Shown here one piece after another: positions 44,632-53,870 of a stretch of 64,000 nt of DNA. A program made the translations under genes and the position numbers. The notes below the pieces were generated by a model that saw nothing but the letters and a program-made list of their open reading frames with translations, was not told the origin of the DNA and searched no databases. The stretch's first letter is position 1. Each line of letters begins with the position of its first letter. Source of the stretch: Aliidongia dinghuensis (GTDB taxonomy: Bacteria > Pseudomonadota > Alphaproteobacteria > ATCC43930 > CGMCC-115725); contig NZ_BMJQ01000001.1 in NCBI RefSeq assembly GCF_014643535.1, positions 124,001 to 188,000 on the forward strand. Direction: 5' to 3'.

Positions 44632-44856
44632 TATGGGTTTTTCCCTTTTTCTAGATCCCGCGCGCGGCAAGGGCGCAAGTCCGACCTCTTGTGGCCGGCT
44701 CCAAAAATCCGCTGGGCAACGGTGCCCCGGATGGCCTGGCGGCGGGCGGGATCGGGTGTGTGGTAAAGCACCGGAAGTACCGCGGTGCGGCGGCGGGCTG
44801 GAAATCGCCCCAGCCCTCGGGACACGGCCGGCCTGGGCGATGCGAGGATGTAAGAA

Positions 44857-44922
44857 ACCCCGGGCGCGGCAGGGGGCTCAGCCGGTCCGTTCGACTGGCT
44901 GCCCTGCCGCGATGCCCGGGGT
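44857..44922 (-). promoter_or_regulatory. long stem-loop in the rpsO-pnp gap
   Basis: Two stacked perfect stems (44857-44865 with 44914-44922, and 44866-44874 with 44902-44910) are separated by a 3-nt bulge. They form an 18-bp hairpin with a 27-nt loop about 225 bases before pnp. In E. coli an RNase III-cut stem in the pnp leader starts autoregulation by PNPase; position and size fit such a role, or an rpsO terminator. No T-run follows on the minus strand. The rest of 44632-44953 shows no gene. Confidence 0.65.
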
Positions 44923-44953
44923 CGCATCGCGTCGGATTGGGCGTGTGGCCTGC

Positions 44954-45223
44954 TCAGCGGCGCAGACCCAGCCGGCTGATCAGCTGCTCGTAGCGGGCAG
45001 CGTCCTTACGCTTCAAATAATCCAGCAGCGACCGGCGCTGGCCAACCATGACCAGGAGGCCGCGACGGCTGTGGAAATCCTTCTTGTGGTCGCCCAGATG
45101 GCCGGTCAGGTTCTTGATCCGCTCGGACAGGATCGCGACCTGGACCTCCGGCGAACCGGTGTCGCCTTCCTTGGTGGCGTATTCTTTGACGAGCTCGTTC
45201 TTGCGCTCGGCGGTAATCGACAT
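44954..45223 (-). CDS. rpsO: 30S ribosomal protein S15
   Basis: Ribosomal protein S15, 89 residues, the usual length. It binds 16S rRNA and helps assemble the platform of the small subunit. Sequence features are [16 protein letters not shown], then [37 protein letters not shown] and [12 protein letters not shown], all diagnostic. The ATG at 45223 follows AAGGAG; it lies 17 bases after the truB stop, and pnp follows, the universal order. Confidence 0.97.
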   Translation of the reverse strand: MSITAERKNELVKEYATKEGDTGSPEVQVAILSERIKNLTGHLGDHKKDFHSRRGLLVMVGQRRSLLDYLKRKDAARYEQLISRLGLRR

Positions 45224-45240
45224 CGGGATGCTCCTTGGGA

Positions 45241-46161
45241 TCACAGGTTCAAAACACGCACCGGCCGAAGCATGCCTTCATCGAGCGCCGCCAAGGCGAC
45301 GAGCTTCCCGCTCGCCGAGACGGAGACAATCGACCCGTTGCCGAGTTGATCGATGTTTGCCCGATCCGGCGGGCAAGGCGGCGGGACGCATTGTCCGTGC
45401 CGCAGGCGGAGCGCTTCAGCCTCCGTCAAGGCCAGGGCCGGGATGTCGTCCAGCGCGGTCTCGATCGGCAGCAGGTGCTCGGATAGCGCGCGAATATGCC
45501 CGAGTTGGTCGAGCATATCCACAGAAATCGCGTGGTCGACGGTGAAGCGGCCGACGCTCAATCGACGCAAGGCGACCAGGTGCCCGAATGTCCCCAGAAC
45601 CTTGGCTAAGTCCCTGCCAAGACTACGCATATAGGCGCCTTTGCCGCAGGTGACCTCGAAGGTTGCGTGGTCTTCGTCGGGCCTTTCGACGAGCTCGAAG
45701 GCATCGATGCGTATGGCGCGGGGCTGCAATTCGACCGTCTCGCCGGCACGCGCCAAATCGTAGGCCCTGACCCCGTCGATGAGGATGGCCGAATAGGTCG
45801 ACGGCACCTGCTGGATGTCGCCGGTGAATTGCCGGAGCGCCGCACGGATCTGGGATTCGGTCGGGCGGACCGCGCTGGTCTCGATGACGGCGCCCTCCGC
45901 ATCGTCGGTCGCCGTCGCTTCGCCCCAGCGCACGGTCAGGCGATAGCGTTTGGTGCCAGCCATGGCATAGGCGACCGTCTTGGTCGCCTCGCCCAACGCG
46001 ATCGGCAGCATGCCGCTTGCGAGCGGATCGAGCGTGCCGCCGTGGCCGGCCTTCTCCGCGTTGAAGGCGCGCCGGACACGGCCGACCGCCTGGGTCGAGG
46101 TCATGCCGACCGGCTTGTCGAACGCAACCCAGCCATGGACCGGAAGGCCGCGGCGCTTCAC
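45241..46161 (-). CDS. truB: tRNA pseudouridine(55) synthase
   Basis: Makes pseudouridine 55 in the T loop of tRNAs. The 306 residues contain [20 protein letters not shown], the catalytic Asp in [12 protein letters not shown] and [20 protein letters not shown]. The thumb and C-terminal regions follow ([28 protein letters not shown]). The ATG overlaps the rbfA stop by four bases, and rpsO follows 17 bases after the end. Length and order are normal for the family. Confidence 0.95.
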   Translation of the reverse strand: MKRRGLPVHGWVAFDKPVGMTSTQAVGRVRRAFNAEKAGHGGTLDPLASGMLPIALGEATKTVAYAMAGTKRYRLTVRWGEATATDDAEGAVIETSAVRPTESQIRAALRQFTGDIQQVPSTYSAILIDGVRAYDLARAGETVELQPRAIRIDAFELVERPDEDHATFEVTCGKGAYMRSLGRDLAKVLGTFGHLVALRRLSVGRFTVDHAISVDMLDQLGHIRALSEHLLPIETALDDIPALALTEAEALRLRHGQCVPPPCPPDRANIDQLGNGSIVSVSASGKLVALAALDEGMLRPVRVLNL

Positions 46162-46571
46162 GCGTCCGGGTCTCCCTCACCGTCATGGGGCCGCAAGTCC
46201 TGTTGCACTTCCGGCCGGTGCAGGATCTCGTCGATGCGCTGCGCCTGGTCGAAGGAGCTGTCGAGCTCGAACGAGAGGCGCGGCACCGCGCGGAGCCGGA
46301 CTTCGTGGCCGACGGCGCTGCGCAGATAGGCGGCACAGCGCTTCAGGCCCTTCAGCACCTCGGTCGAATGCTCGCCGTTCAGCGGGACCACGAAGGCGGT
46401 CGCGTTCTTGAGGTCGGGGCTGATGCGGACTTCGGTCACGGTGATGGTCCGGCCGGCCAGGTCCGGATCGCGCAGCTCGTTGCGCGCCAGCACCTGGGCC
46501 AGCACGTGGCGAATCTCCTCGCCCACGCGCAATTGCCGTTGGCTCACCGGCTGGCCGTCGCGTCTGGTCAT
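46158..46571 (-). CDS. rbfA: ribosome-binding factor A
   Basis: Cold-shock 30S maturation factor with a KH-like fold, 137 residues. Characteristic segments are SQRQLRVGEEIRHVLAQVL, ITVTEVRISPDLKNATAFVV and LRAVPRLSFELDSSFDQAQR. Its TGA overlaps the truB ATG. It follows infB after 132 bases that carry a palindromic element. Confidence 0.95.
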   Translation of the reverse strand: MTRRDGQPVSQRQLRVGEEIRHVLAQVLARNELRDPDLAGRTITVTEVRISPDLKNATAFVVPLNGEHSTEVLKGLKRCAAYLRSAVGHEVRLRAVPRLSFELDSSFDQAQRIDEILHRPEVQQDLRPHDGEGDPDA

Positions 46572-46593
46572 GATGTTCTTCCTCCGGCGGACG

Positions 46594-46694
46594 CCCTCAC
46601 CCGCCTCGCTCGCGCTCGGCCCCCTCTCCCGCCAGCGGGAGAGGGAAGGGGCCCGGCCCCCTGGGTCTCTCGCTGGGGCCGGGAAGGGTGAGGG
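46594..46694. repeat. compound REP-like palindromic element in the infB-rbfA gap
   Basis: A perfect 11-bp palindrome with a 2-nt loop (46622-46632 with 46635-46645) lies inside a larger inverted repeat whose outer arms are ccctcaccc (46594-46602) and gggtgaggg (46686-46694). A second GC-rich stem lies at about 46651-46682. The core matches the element at 21107-21133. It may stabilise or separate the infB and rbfA messages. Confidence 0.75.
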
Positions 46695-46703
46695 TTGCAG
46701 CGG

Positions 46704-49700
46704 TTAGAGCGTCCGCTTGACCTCTTCGAGCTCGAAGCACTCGATGATGTCGCCGACCTGGATGTCCGAGTAATTCTCGAACGCCATGCCGCATTCGTAG
46801 CCCTCGCGGACTTCCCGCACCTCGTCCTTGAAGCGCTTCAGCGTCTTGAGGCTGCCTTCGTGGATCACGACGTCGTCGCGCAGCAGGCGGACCTTGGCGC
46901 CACGCTTGACCATGCCTTCGGTGATCATGCAGCCCGCGACCTTGCCGACCTTGGTAATGTCGAACACTTCGCGGATCTGGGCGTTGCCGAGGAAGTTCTC
47001 GCGCAGCGTCGGGGCGAGCATGCCTTCGAGCATCTGCTTCATGTCGTCGATCACGTCATAGATGATCGAGTAGTAGCGGATGTCGACGCCGTCGCGGCGG
47101 GCGAGGTCGCGCGCCTGCGGATTGGCGCGCACGTTGAAGCCGATGACGATCGCCTTCGATGCGCCGGCGAGGTTGATGTCGCTCTCGCTGATGGCGCCGA
47201 CGCCGCTGTTCAGCACGCGGACCGTGACCTCGTCGGTCCCCAGTCCCTTGAGCGACGCCAGGATCGCCTCGAGCGAGCCCTGCACGTCCGACTTGACGAC
47301 GATCGGCAGTTCCTTGGCCGTGCCGGCCGCGATCGCGGAGAACATCTCCTCGAGCGTGCCGCGCGCGCCCGCCACCTGGCTCGCCTCGCGCTTCTTGCGC
47401 TGGCGGAACTCCGTGACCTCGCGGGCCCGGGCGTCGTTCTCGACGACCGAGAAATCGTCGCCCGCGAGCGGGGCGGCGTTGAGGCCCAGTACTTCGACCG
47501 GCATGCCCGGGCCGGCCGACTTCAGGTTCTCGCCCTTGTCGTCGATCAAGGCGCGCACCTTGCCCCACTCGCCGCCGGCCACGAAGATGTCGCCGACCTT
47601 GAGCGTGCCGCGCTGGATCAGCACGGTCGCGACCGCGCCGCGGCCGCGCTCGAGCTTGGCCTCGATGATGACGCCCTCGGCCGAGCGGTCCGGGTTGGCG
47701 CGCAGGTCAAGGATTTCGGCCTGCAGCAGGATCGCTTCCTGCAGCTTGTCGAGGCCGGTCTTCTTCAGCGCCGACACCTCGATGTCGAGCACGTCGCCGC
47801 CCATGGCCTCGACGACCAGGTCATGCTGCAGCAGCTCCTGGCGGACCCGGTTGGGATCGGCGCCCGGCTTGTCGATCTTGTTGATCGCCACGATGATCGG
47901 CGCGTTCGCCGCCTTGGCATGGCGGATCGCCTCGACCGTCTGCTCCTTGATGCCGTCGTCGGCCGCGACCACGAGCACGACGATGTCGGTCACGTTGGCG
48001 CCGCGGGCGCGCATGGCGGTGAAGGCCTGGTGGCCCGGCGTGTCGATGAAAGTGATCTTCTCGCCGCCCGCCAGCGTCACCTGATAGGCGCCGATGTGCT
48101 GGGTGATGCCGCCGGCCTCGCCCGCCGCCACGTCGGTCTTGCGGAGCGCGTCCAGCAGCGAGGTCTTGCCGTGGTCGACATGGCCCATGATGGTGACGAC
48201 CGGGGGACGCGCCACGCGCGCCTCGTCCTGATCCGCTTCACCCTTGAGGCCGATCTCGACGTCCGACTCGGCGACGCGCTTCACCACATGGCCGAACTCG
48301 GCCACGATCAGCTCGGCGGTGTCGGCGTCGATCGACTGGGTGATCGTCGCCATCACGCCGTTGCGCATCAGCGCCTTGATGACGTCGGTGCCGCGCTCGG
48401 CCATGCGGTTGGCCAGCTCCTGCACCGTGATCGTCTCGGGAACGATAACTTCGCGCACGACCTTCGGCTGCTCAGTCTGCTGCAACATGCGCAGGCGCTC
48501 GCGCTCGCGGGCCCGGCGGACCGAGGCGAGCGAGCGCGTGCGGTCGTCGTCGTCCGATAGCGCGCGGGTGACGGTGAGCTTGCCCGTCCGGCGCCGCTGA
48601 TCGGCACCCCGGGTGCGTGCCGGCACCGGTGCGGCGACGGCGCGCTTGTCGGCGGGTCGGCCGACCGCACCGCGCTTCGGCGCGTCGTCGGCCTCGGGCT
48701 CGATCACGCCGGGCTTGACCTTGCCGGCCGCGGTCAGGGCCGCGACCTTGGCGGCGGCGGCCTTGCCGGCGCGCTCGGCCATCTCGCGGCGCGAGTCGTC
48801 CTCGACCTTCTGCTTCTTCGCGGCCTCTTCGGCGGCGCGGCGCGACTCTTCCTCGGCACGGCGCCGGACTTCGGCGGCGGCCGTCTCCTCGGCGTGACGG
48901 CGACGCTCTTCCTCGTCGCGCTGCCGCTCCGTCTCGAGCTCGCGGGCGCGCGCGGCACGCTCGGCCTCGGCCTGCTTCCGCGCCGTCTCGCCCTGCACCA
49001 TGCTCTGGAGCGCCTTCATGCGGGCAGCGCGCTCCTCCTCCGTCAGCGTGCGCGGCGCGCCGCCGCTGCCGCGACGCAGCGTGGACTGCGAAGAGGGCGT
49101 CAGGACACGGGCGGCTGGGCGCGGGCCGGGCACGCGCGTCGGCTCCGCCGGGCGCGGTGCCGGCGTCACCACGGGTGCCGCTTCAACCTTCGGCGTGGCC
49201 GTCGGGGCTGCGGGCGCCTGGGCGGCGGGGGCCGGCTCCTGGACGGCCGGCGCGGCGGCGATGGGTGCAGGTTCGACGACCGGCTCGGGCCTTGGCGTCG
49301 GAGCGGGCTGGACGGCGGCCGGTTGCACCGGGGCCGGCTGCGGCGGAATGGGCTGCGCGGGAACCGGCTGAACAGGAGCAGCCTGCGCAGGAGCCGCGTG
49401 CGTCGGGGCGACGGCGGGCCGCACGGTCGGCGCCGGAGCCGTGCCGGCCGCGGGAGCGGTCGGCGGCGTCACCCGATGGACGACTGGCGCGGGCTGTGGC
49501 GCGGGTGCCGCGGCCGGTGCCGCGGCGGCTTCGGTCGGCGGATGGCCGGGACGCGGCGGTTCGATCGCGCGCTTCTTCTTGACCTCGACGGTCACGGTCT
49601 TGCTACGTCCGTGCGGGAAGCTCTGCCGGACCTGACCCGAGCCCGCATCGATCGGCTTCTTCAGCTCGAGGCGGCCACCAGGGCGGGCGCCGAGGCTGAG

Positions 49701-49736
49701 GGGGCGCTTGGTCTCTTGTTCGTTGCTGTCCGTCAT
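46704..49736 (-). CDS. infB: translation initiation factor IF-2
   Basis: GTPase that places initiator tRNA on the 30S subunit. The 1010-residue protein has the alphaproteobacterial layout: a short conserved N-terminus ([18 protein letters not shown]), a very Pro/Ala-rich stretch (about 60-230), a charged coiled segment with many Arg/Glu (about 240-350) and an IF2_N domain ([20 protein letters not shown]). Then comes the G domain with [12 protein letters not shown] (about residue 517) and [11 protein letters not shown], followed by domains II-IV. It is longer than E. coli IF-2 (890) because of the low-complexity part. I chose the ATG at 49736 ([10 protein letters not shown]), which overlaps a possible small upstream frame in ATGA. 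Confidence 0.96.
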   Translation of the reverse strand: MTDSNEQETKRPLSLGARPGGRLELKKPIDAGSGQVRQSFPHGRSKTVTVEVKKKRAIEPPRPGHPPTEAAAAPAAAPAPQPAPVVHRVTPPTAPAAGTAPAPTVRPAVAPTHAAPAQAAPVQPVPAQPIPPQPAPVQPAAVQPAPTPRPEPVVEPAPIAAAPAVQEPAPAAQAPAAPTATPKVEAAPVVTPAPRPAEPTRVPGPRPAARVLTPSSQSTLRRGSGGAPRTLTEEERAARMKALQSMVQGETARKQAEAERAARARELETERQRDEEERRRHAEETAAAEVRRRAEEESRRAAEEAAKKQKVEDDSRREMAERAGKAAAAKVAALTAAGKVKPGVIEPEADDAPKRGAVGRPADKRAVAAPVPARTRGADQRRRTGKLTVTRALSDDDDRTRSLASVRRARERERLRMLQQTEQPKVVREVIVPETITVQELANRMAERGTDVIKALMRNGVMATITQSIDADTAELIVAEFGHVVKRVAESDVEIGLKGEADQDEARVARPPVVTIMGHVDHGKTSLLDALRKTDVAAGEAGGITQHIGAYQVTLAGGEKITFIDTPGHQAFTAMRARGANVTDIVVLVVAADDGIKEQTVEAIRHAKAANAPIIVAINKIDKPGADPNRVRQELLQHDLVVEAMGGDVLDIEVSALKKTGLDKLQEAILLQAEILDLRANPDRSAEGVIIEAKLERGRGAVATVLIQRGTLKVGDIFVAGGEWGKVRALIDDKGENLKSAGPGMPVEVLGLNAAPLAGDDFSVVENDARAREVTEFRQRKKREASQVAGARGTLEEMFSAIAAGTAKELPIVVKSDVQGSLEAILASLKGLGTDEVTVRVLNSGVGAISESDINLAGASKAIVIGFNVRANPQARDLARRDGVDIRYYSIIYDVIDDMKQMLEGMLAPTLRENFLGNAQIREVFDITKVGKVAGCMITEGMVKRGAKVRLLRDDVVIHEGSLKTLKRFKDEVREVREGYECGMAFENYSDIQVGDIIECFELEEVKRTL

Positions 49737-49960
49737 GTCTTCCCGAAACCGTCCATCCACTCGGGTGCCCGCGGCACCGTTGCCTGACCGCGAGACGCCC
49801 CTTGAAGAGCATCCGCCAGAACTTCGCCCCTTGATCCGCCGCCCATCCTGGGCGCCCGATCGCGGGGATACAGCCGACCGGCCCGGAAGTTCCGATACCA
49901 GGCGACACCAGCCCCTTGCCCGACCGCCCCCAAGCGATCGTGCGCGGAGCTATACTCCAT
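49733..49960 (-). CDS. possible 75-residue ORF between ylxR and infB
   Basis: An open frame starts with ATG at 49960, 13 bases after the ylxR stop, and ends with a TGA that overlaps the infB ATG (ATGA), so it fills the 237-base gap exactly. The product (starting [14 protein letters not shown], with a Gly/Arg-rich middle) has no family I recognise and no membrane segment. There is no good ribosome site. In GC-rich DNA such frames arise by chance, so this is a candidate for a leader or coupling ORF only. Confidence 0.3.
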   Translation of the reverse strand: MEYSSAHDRLGAVGQGAGVAWYRNFRAGRLYPRDRAPRMGGGSRGEVLADALQGASRGQATVPRAPEWMDGFGKT

Positions 49961-49962
49961 CG

Positions 49963-49984
49963 GCCGCACCGAGTCAGGTGCGGC
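49963..49984. terminator. hairpin over the ylxR stop codon
   Basis: An 8-bp perfect stem (49963-49970 with 49977-49984) with a 6-nt loop that holds the ylxR stop codon (49974-49976). No T-run follows on the minus strand, so it may slow or protect the mRNA end rather than terminate inside the operon. Confidence 0.45.
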
Positions 49985-50639
49985 GTGATCCTTCACGCGG
50001 CGATGCCGCGTCGGCCGGCATGCGGAACCCGGCGAGCCGGGCCGCATCGACCTGCAACCGCGCCGCGAGCGCGCCGGCGCCAATCGCCCCGTGCACCACG
50101 TGATCGCGGCCGAATGCGGCGCCCAACTCGGCGGCATCCAGCTGGTCCATCACCGGCAACCCGGGAGCCATGGCGGTGATCTTCTGCCGCCCGCCGTCAG
50201 CGCCGTCGGATGCTGCGACCAGCAGACCGACGCCGCCCTTGCGAATGGCCTGACCGACCTTCTCGAACCCTGCCACCGCCTTGCCGGACCGCCGGGCAAG
50301 CCCGACCGCATCACGACACCGTTGGACCAGCAGCAACTCGATCCGGTCGGCAAGATCCGCGGGTATCGTAACCGAACGGCGCGCCGCCCGATCGAATGCC
50401 CGCTTCTTCACCGCCGTCGCCACTATATCGCGGCGACTGGTCAACCACAAACCCCGCCCCGGCAGGGCAGCCCCGACATCCGGCACGATCATGCCATCGG
50501 GGCCGACCACGCAACGGACCATCGTCTCCTTCGCGAGCCGCTCGCCGGTGACGATGCACCGCCGGAGCGGACCCGTTTCCGCTTCGTCCGGCGCTGCCCC
50601 GTCGGGCGTGCCGTCAGGGGTCGTGTCGGCTTCGTCCAT
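49974..50639 (-). CDS. YlxR-YlxQ fusion-type RNA-binding protein
   Basis: A 221-residue RNA-binding protein of the nusA-infB operon. The N-terminal YlxR (DUF448) domain holds RRCIVTGERLAKETMVRCVV and GRGLWLTSRRD. The C-terminal part has an L7Ae/YlxQ-like fold (DAVGLARRSGKAVAGFEKVG, then GVGLLVAASDGADGG). In alphaproteobacteria the two domains are joined, as here. YlxR is now linked to RNase P control in Firmicutes (RnpM); the role in this group is not established. I prefer the ATG at 50639; an in-frame TTG at 50660 lies inside the duplicated nusA end. Confidence 0.87.
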   Translation of the reverse strand: MDEADTTPDGTPDGAAPDEAETGPLRRCIVTGERLAKETMVRCVVGPDGMIVPDVGAALPGRGLWLTSRRDIVATAVKKRAFDRAARRSVTIPADLADRIELLLVQRCRDAVGLARRSGKAVAGFEKVGQAIRKGGVGLLVAASDGADGGRQKITAMAPGLPVMDQLDAAELGAAFGRDHVVHGAIGAGALAARLQVDAARLAGFRMPADAASPREGSRRT

Positions 50640-50642
50640 CGT

Positions 50643-50670
50643 CCGATCAGGCTTCCCCAATCAGGCTTCC
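50643..50670. repeat. 14-nt tandem duplication over the nusA stop codon
   Basis: Two 14-nt copies, ccgatcaggcttcc (50643-50656) and ccaatcaggcttcc (50657-50670), differ at one base. The nusA TGA (50661-50663) is in the second; the same TGA recurs 14 bases downstream in another frame, just before the ylxR start. Confidence 0.93.
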
Positions 50671-52190
50671 GGCGCCGTGCCGTCTTCCTCGGCGAACCAG
50701 TGGGCGCGGGCGGCCATGATGATCTCGTTCGCCTGCTCTTCGGACAGCCGCGTCACGTCCTTCAACAGCTCGGTCAGCTCGTCGCTCGCAAGGTCGCCCA
50801 GGTCGTCGAGCGTCTTGACGCCGTTCTCGCCAAGCTTCGCCGCCATGCCGAGCGTCATGCCGTCGAGCTCGATGAGCTCGTCCTCGACGCCCAGCTCCTT
50901 GCGCCGCTCCTCGAAGATCGCGTTCTGCTGATCGAGGAAGCTCAGCGCGCGAGCTTGCAGCTCGCTTGCCACGTCTTCGTCGAACCCTTCGATATTGGCG
51001 AGTTCGTCGAGCGCCACGTAGGCCACTTCCTCGACCGACGTGAAGCCTTCGTTCACCAGCAGATGGGCAATGACGTCGTCCACGTCCAGGGCCTCGATGA
51101 AGAGCGCGCTCCGCGACTGCACTTCTGCGGTGCGCCGCTCGCTCTCCTCGGCCTCGGTCAGGATGTCGATGTCCCAGCCGGTCAGCTGCGAGGCGAGCCG
51201 CACGTTCTGGCCGCGGCGGCCGATCGCGAGCGACAGCTGGTCGTCCGGCACCACCACCTCGATGCGGCGCTGCTCCTCGTCCATGACGACCTTGGCGACT
51301 TCGGCCGGGGCGAGCGCATTGACGACGAAGGTCGCCGGGTCCTGCGACCAGGGGATGATGTCGATCTTCTCGCCCTGCAGCTCGGCCACGACCGCCTGGA
51401 CGCGGCTGCCGCGCATGCCGACGCAGGCGCCGACCGGGTCGATCGAGCTGTCGTTCGAGATGACGCCGATCTTGGCACGGCTGCCCGGGTCGCGCGCGAC
51501 CGCACGGATTTCGATGATGCCGTCGTAGATCTCCGGCACTTCCTGGGCGAACAGCTTCGCCATGAACTGCGGATGGGTGCGCGACAGGAAGATCTGCGGG
51601 CCGCGGATCTCGGGGCGCACGTCATAGATATAGGCGCGCACGCGCTCGCCCTGGCGGAACGTCTCGCGCGGCAAGAGCTCGTCGCGGCGCAGCATGGCCT
51701 CGGCACGGCCCAGGTCGACCACGACATTGCCGAACTCGACGCGCTTCACCAGGCCGTTCACGATCTCGCCGATGCGGTCCTTGAACTCGCGGTACTGGCG
51801 CTGCCGCTCGGCATCGCGCACGCGCTGCACGATCACCTGCTTCGCGGTCTGGGCCGCGATGCGGCCGAAATCGATCGGCGGCAGCGGGTCGGTGATGAAG
51901 TCGCCGACCTGGGCCGAGGGGTCGTGCAGCTGCGCCTCCTCGAGGCTCATCTGCGTCGCCTCGTTCTCGATCGGATCCGCCACCTCGCGGAAGCGCATCA
52001 GCCGGATCTCGCCGGTCTTGCGGTCGATCTCGGCGCGGATGTCGTATTCCTGGCCATACTTGGAGCGGCCGGCCTTCTGGATGGCCTGTTCCATCGCTTC
52101 CAGCACCTCGTCGCGCTCGATGCCTTTGTCGCGCGCGACAGTGTCGGCGACCAGCAGGAGCTCGGGGCGGGCGGCGAGTGACTGTTCCAT
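50661..52190 (-). CDS. nusA: transcription termination/antitermination factor NusA
   Basis: RNA polymerase-associated elongation factor of 509 residues. Domains in order are the NusA N-terminal domain ([20 protein letters not shown]), S1 (about 135-200, [16 protein letters not shown]), KH1 and KH2 ([35 protein letters not shown]), and two C-terminal acidic HhH-type repeats (about 360-500, [40 protein letters not shown]). The ATG at 52190 ([10 protein letters not shown]) is chosen over 52202. It follows rimP after 83 bases and is followed by ylxR 21 bases after its stop. Confidence 0.96.
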   Translation of the reverse strand: MEQSLAARPELLLVADTVARDKGIERDEVLEAMEQAIQKAGRSKYGQEYDIRAEIDRKTGEIRLMRFREVADPIENEATQMSLEEAQLHDPSAQVGDFITDPLPPIDFGRIAAQTAKQVIVQRVRDAERQRQYREFKDRIGEIVNGLVKRVEFGNVVVDLGRAEAMLRRDELLPRETFRQGERVRAYIYDVRPEIRGPQIFLSRTHPQFMAKLFAQEVPEIYDGIIEIRAVARDPGSRAKIGVISNDSSIDPVGACVGMRGSRVQAVVAELQGEKIDIIPWSQDPATFVVNALAPAEVAKVVMDEEQRRIEVVVPDDQLSLAIGRRGQNVRLASQLTGWDIDILTEAEESERRTAEVQSRSALFIEALDVDDVIAHLLVNEGFTSVEEVAYVALDELANIEGFDEDVASELQARALSFLDQQNAIFEERRKELGVEDELIELDGMTLGMAAKLGENGVKTLDDLGDLASDELTELLKDVTRLSEEQANEIIMAARAHWFAEEDGTAPEA

Positions 52191-52273
52191 GATCGGTCTC
52201 ACATAACTTCTGTCGGCGAGCGGCGGGAATGCGGACCCGGCTCGGTTAATGTTGTGGCTGCGGCCGCCCCAAG

Positions 52274-52801
52274 TCAGGCGGCGGTATTCTCTTCGGGCTC
52301 GTCGCCGGACGGATGCTGCGGCGCGAACGCCTTCAGCAGGGCGTCGGTCAGGATCAGCTTCGCCTTGCGGATTTCGCTGAAGGGCACCGCGGCGGTGGCA
52401 CCCTTCTCATCCGTTACCGGCACGCGATCCTCGGCGTCGACCGCGGCGATCACGCCCTTGAAACGCTTGCGGCCGTCGATCGGGCGCTCGGTCTCGAACT
52501 TCGCGTCGAAGCCTGCGAAGCGGGCGAAATCCTCGCGCGTGATCAGCGGCCGGTCGATGCCGGGCGAGGTCACCTCCAGCATATAAGGCAGCTTGATCGG
52601 ATCTTCGACATCGAGGAGTGCTGAGACCGTGCGGCTGATGTCGGCGCAATGATCGACCGTCATGGCCGATCCGTCCGCCGGCTCCGCCATGATCTGCAGG
52701 GTCGGCCGGTTGCCGCCGCCGAAGCTCAAGCGCACGAGCCGGAAGCCCATGCTTTCCAGCGACGGGGTGATCATGCGCTCGATGATCTCGACTTCCCTCA
52801 A
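52274..52801 (-). CDS. rimP: ribosome maturation factor RimP
   Basis: 30S maturation factor of about 175 residues, first gene of the nusA operon. Family features are EIIERMITPSLESMGFRLVR at the start, then MTVDHCADISRTVSALLDVE, LEVTSPGIDRPLITREDFAR and a C-terminal Sm-like strand domain (FKGVIAAVDAEDRVPV). No ATG lies at the right place. A TTG at 52801 with AAAGGG about nine bases upstream gives the correct N-terminus. The frame stays open to 53050, but that part is unlike the family. The C-terminal acidic extension is normal for alphaproteobacteria. Confidence 0.92.
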   Translation of the reverse strand: MREVEIIERMITPSLESMGFRLVRLSFGGGNRPTLQIMAEPADGSAMTVDHCADISRTVSALLDVEDPIKLPYMLEVTSPGIDRPLITREDFARFAGFDAKFETERPIDGRKRFKGVIAAVDAEDRVPVTDEKGATAAVPFSEIRKAKLILTDALLKAFAPQHPSGDEPEENTAA

Positions 52802-52876
52802 ACAGCGACCCTTTCCGGTATGACGATGGGCGGCGGACGGGCCGCGCCGGACGAAAACTGAAAGCAGAAACGAAAA

Positions 52877-52894
52877 GTGGGCCCGCAGGCCCAC
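52877..52894 (-). promoter_or_regulatory. terminator-like hairpin in the rimP leader, candidate attenuator
   Basis: A 7-bp perfect GC-rich stem (52877-52883 with 52888-52894) and a 4-nt loop are followed on the minus strand by TTTTCGTTTC. It lies between a candidate promoter and the rimP start, about 75 bases before the gene, so a transcript must pass it. Attenuation, for example by NusA feedback, is inferred. Confidence 0.55.
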
Positions 52895-52935
52895 CGATCG
52901 AGCTAACCAACCATCGATGGGATTAGCAGCGCCGC

Positions 52936-52963
52936 ATAATAGTCGGATGTCATCGGACTGCAA
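52936..52963 (-). promoter_or_regulatory. candidate promoter of the rimP-nusA operon
   Basis: On the minus strand TTGCAG (52963-52958) and TATTAT (52941-52936) are 16 bases apart, a good sigma-70 match. The leader to rimP would be about 130 bases. Confidence 0.55.
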
Positions 52964-53073
52964 GCAAACTTGTGGCGCCCGGTGCGCGCAGCAGACGCGC
53001 GCCGGTCGGAGGATTCTTGGGCTCCCGCGATTTCGCTGAAGCCGCATCATACCGCGATGGAAAGAGGGGGCTC

Positions 53074-53481
53074 ATGAATCCTGAACCTCGCGTCGGTTGT
53101 GGCGCTGCGATCGTCGTCGACCGCCGGATCCTGCTGATCAGGCGCCGCCATCCGCCGGAGCCCGGGCATTGGGGTCTGCCGGGCGGCAAGGTCGACTGGC
53201 TGGAGCCGGCCGCGACAGCGGTCGCGCGCGAGGTCAGGGAGGAGCTGGGCCTCGGCATCCGGCCGGAGCGGCTCCTGTGCCTGACCGACCAGATCGACGC
53301 CGCGGCCGGAACCCACTGGCTGGCGCCGGTCTATCTGGTCGATCGCTTCGAGGGCGAGCCCCGGCTCATGGAGCCGGAGAAGCACGACGCGTTCGACTGG
53401 TTCCCGCTCGATGCCCTGCCCGAGCCGCTGACGCTGGCCACGCGCGTGGCACTGCCGGCGCTCATGGCAGCGCTGGACTGA
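53074..53481 (+). CDS. Nudix hydrolase
   Basis: A 135-residue Nudix-fold pyrophosphohydrolase. The box is complete (GGKVDWLEPAATAVARE followed by VREELGL), with the metal-binding Glu residues in REVREEL. The N-terminal VGCGAAIVVDRRILLIRRRH and the C-terminal HDAFDWFPLDALPEPLT fit ADP-ribose or nucleotide hydrolases, but the substrate cannot be read. I chose the ATG at 53074 after GAGGGGG; an upstream frame to 52972 is not needed. It is divergent from rimP and ends 3 bases before the convergent YciI gene. Confidence 0.85.
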   Translation: MNPEPRVGCGAAIVVDRRILLIRRRHPPEPGHWGLPGGKVDWLEPAATAVAREVREELGLGIRPERLLCLTDQIDAAAGTHWLAPVYLVDRFEGEPRLMEPEKHDAFDWFPLDALPEPLTLATRVALPALMAALD

Positions 53482-53484
53482 CGC

Positions 53485-53784
53485 TCAGATCCGGCGACGG
53501 CCGCCGGCGAACACCTGGGTCCAAGCGCAAATCCGGACCGATTTGCGGAGGCCCGTCGGCCAGAACGGGTCCTCGTGCACCAGGCGCTCGACGGCCTCGG
53601 CCGTCTCGGCCGTGACCAGCCACAGGCCGCCGGCCGGACTGCCGTCGGCGGCCTTGAGCGGCCCGGCCGCCTCGATGGTCCCGGCGTGGCGCTCGAGGAA
53701 GGCCAGATGCTCCGGCATGAGCCGGCGGCGAATCGCGTCGGCGTCGGCGGTATGGTCTTCGAACAACACGGCAAACAGCGGCAT
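53485..53784 (-). CDS. YciI family protein
   Basis: A 99-residue protein of the YciI family (ferredoxin-like fold, dimeric). It starts MPLFAVLFEDHTADADAIRR and has the conserved His in RLMPEHLAFLERH. AGPLKAADGSPAGGLWLVTA and HEDPFWPTGL (the DPF-type motif) follow. Family function is unclear; some members are dehydrohalogenase-like. The gene is intact, unlike the remnant at 28212, and is divergent from the LysR gene 86 bases away, which might control it. Confidence 0.85.
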   Translation of the reverse strand: MPLFAVLFEDHTADADAIRRRLMPEHLAFLERHAGTIEAAGPLKAADGSPAGGLWLVTAETAEAVERLVHEDPFWPTGLRKSVRICAWTQVFAGGRRRI

Positions 53785-53870
53785 GGCACATCTCCCTCAA
53801 ATGAGGCCGTCATTCTCGCGCGTCGTTTTTGCCGTGCCGAGCCGTAGTTCCGCTGCGCTATGCTGCAAAT

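Noticed and set aside
46695..48560. very long plus-strand frame opposite infB
   Set aside because: It is an antisense shadow of infB caused by high GC; the translation is His/Asp/Arg-rich without domains. The same applies to 42688-44766 (pnp), 50091-52181 (nusA), 57303-59078 (lnt), 25983-28373 (AtoE) and 33548-35473 (PDE).
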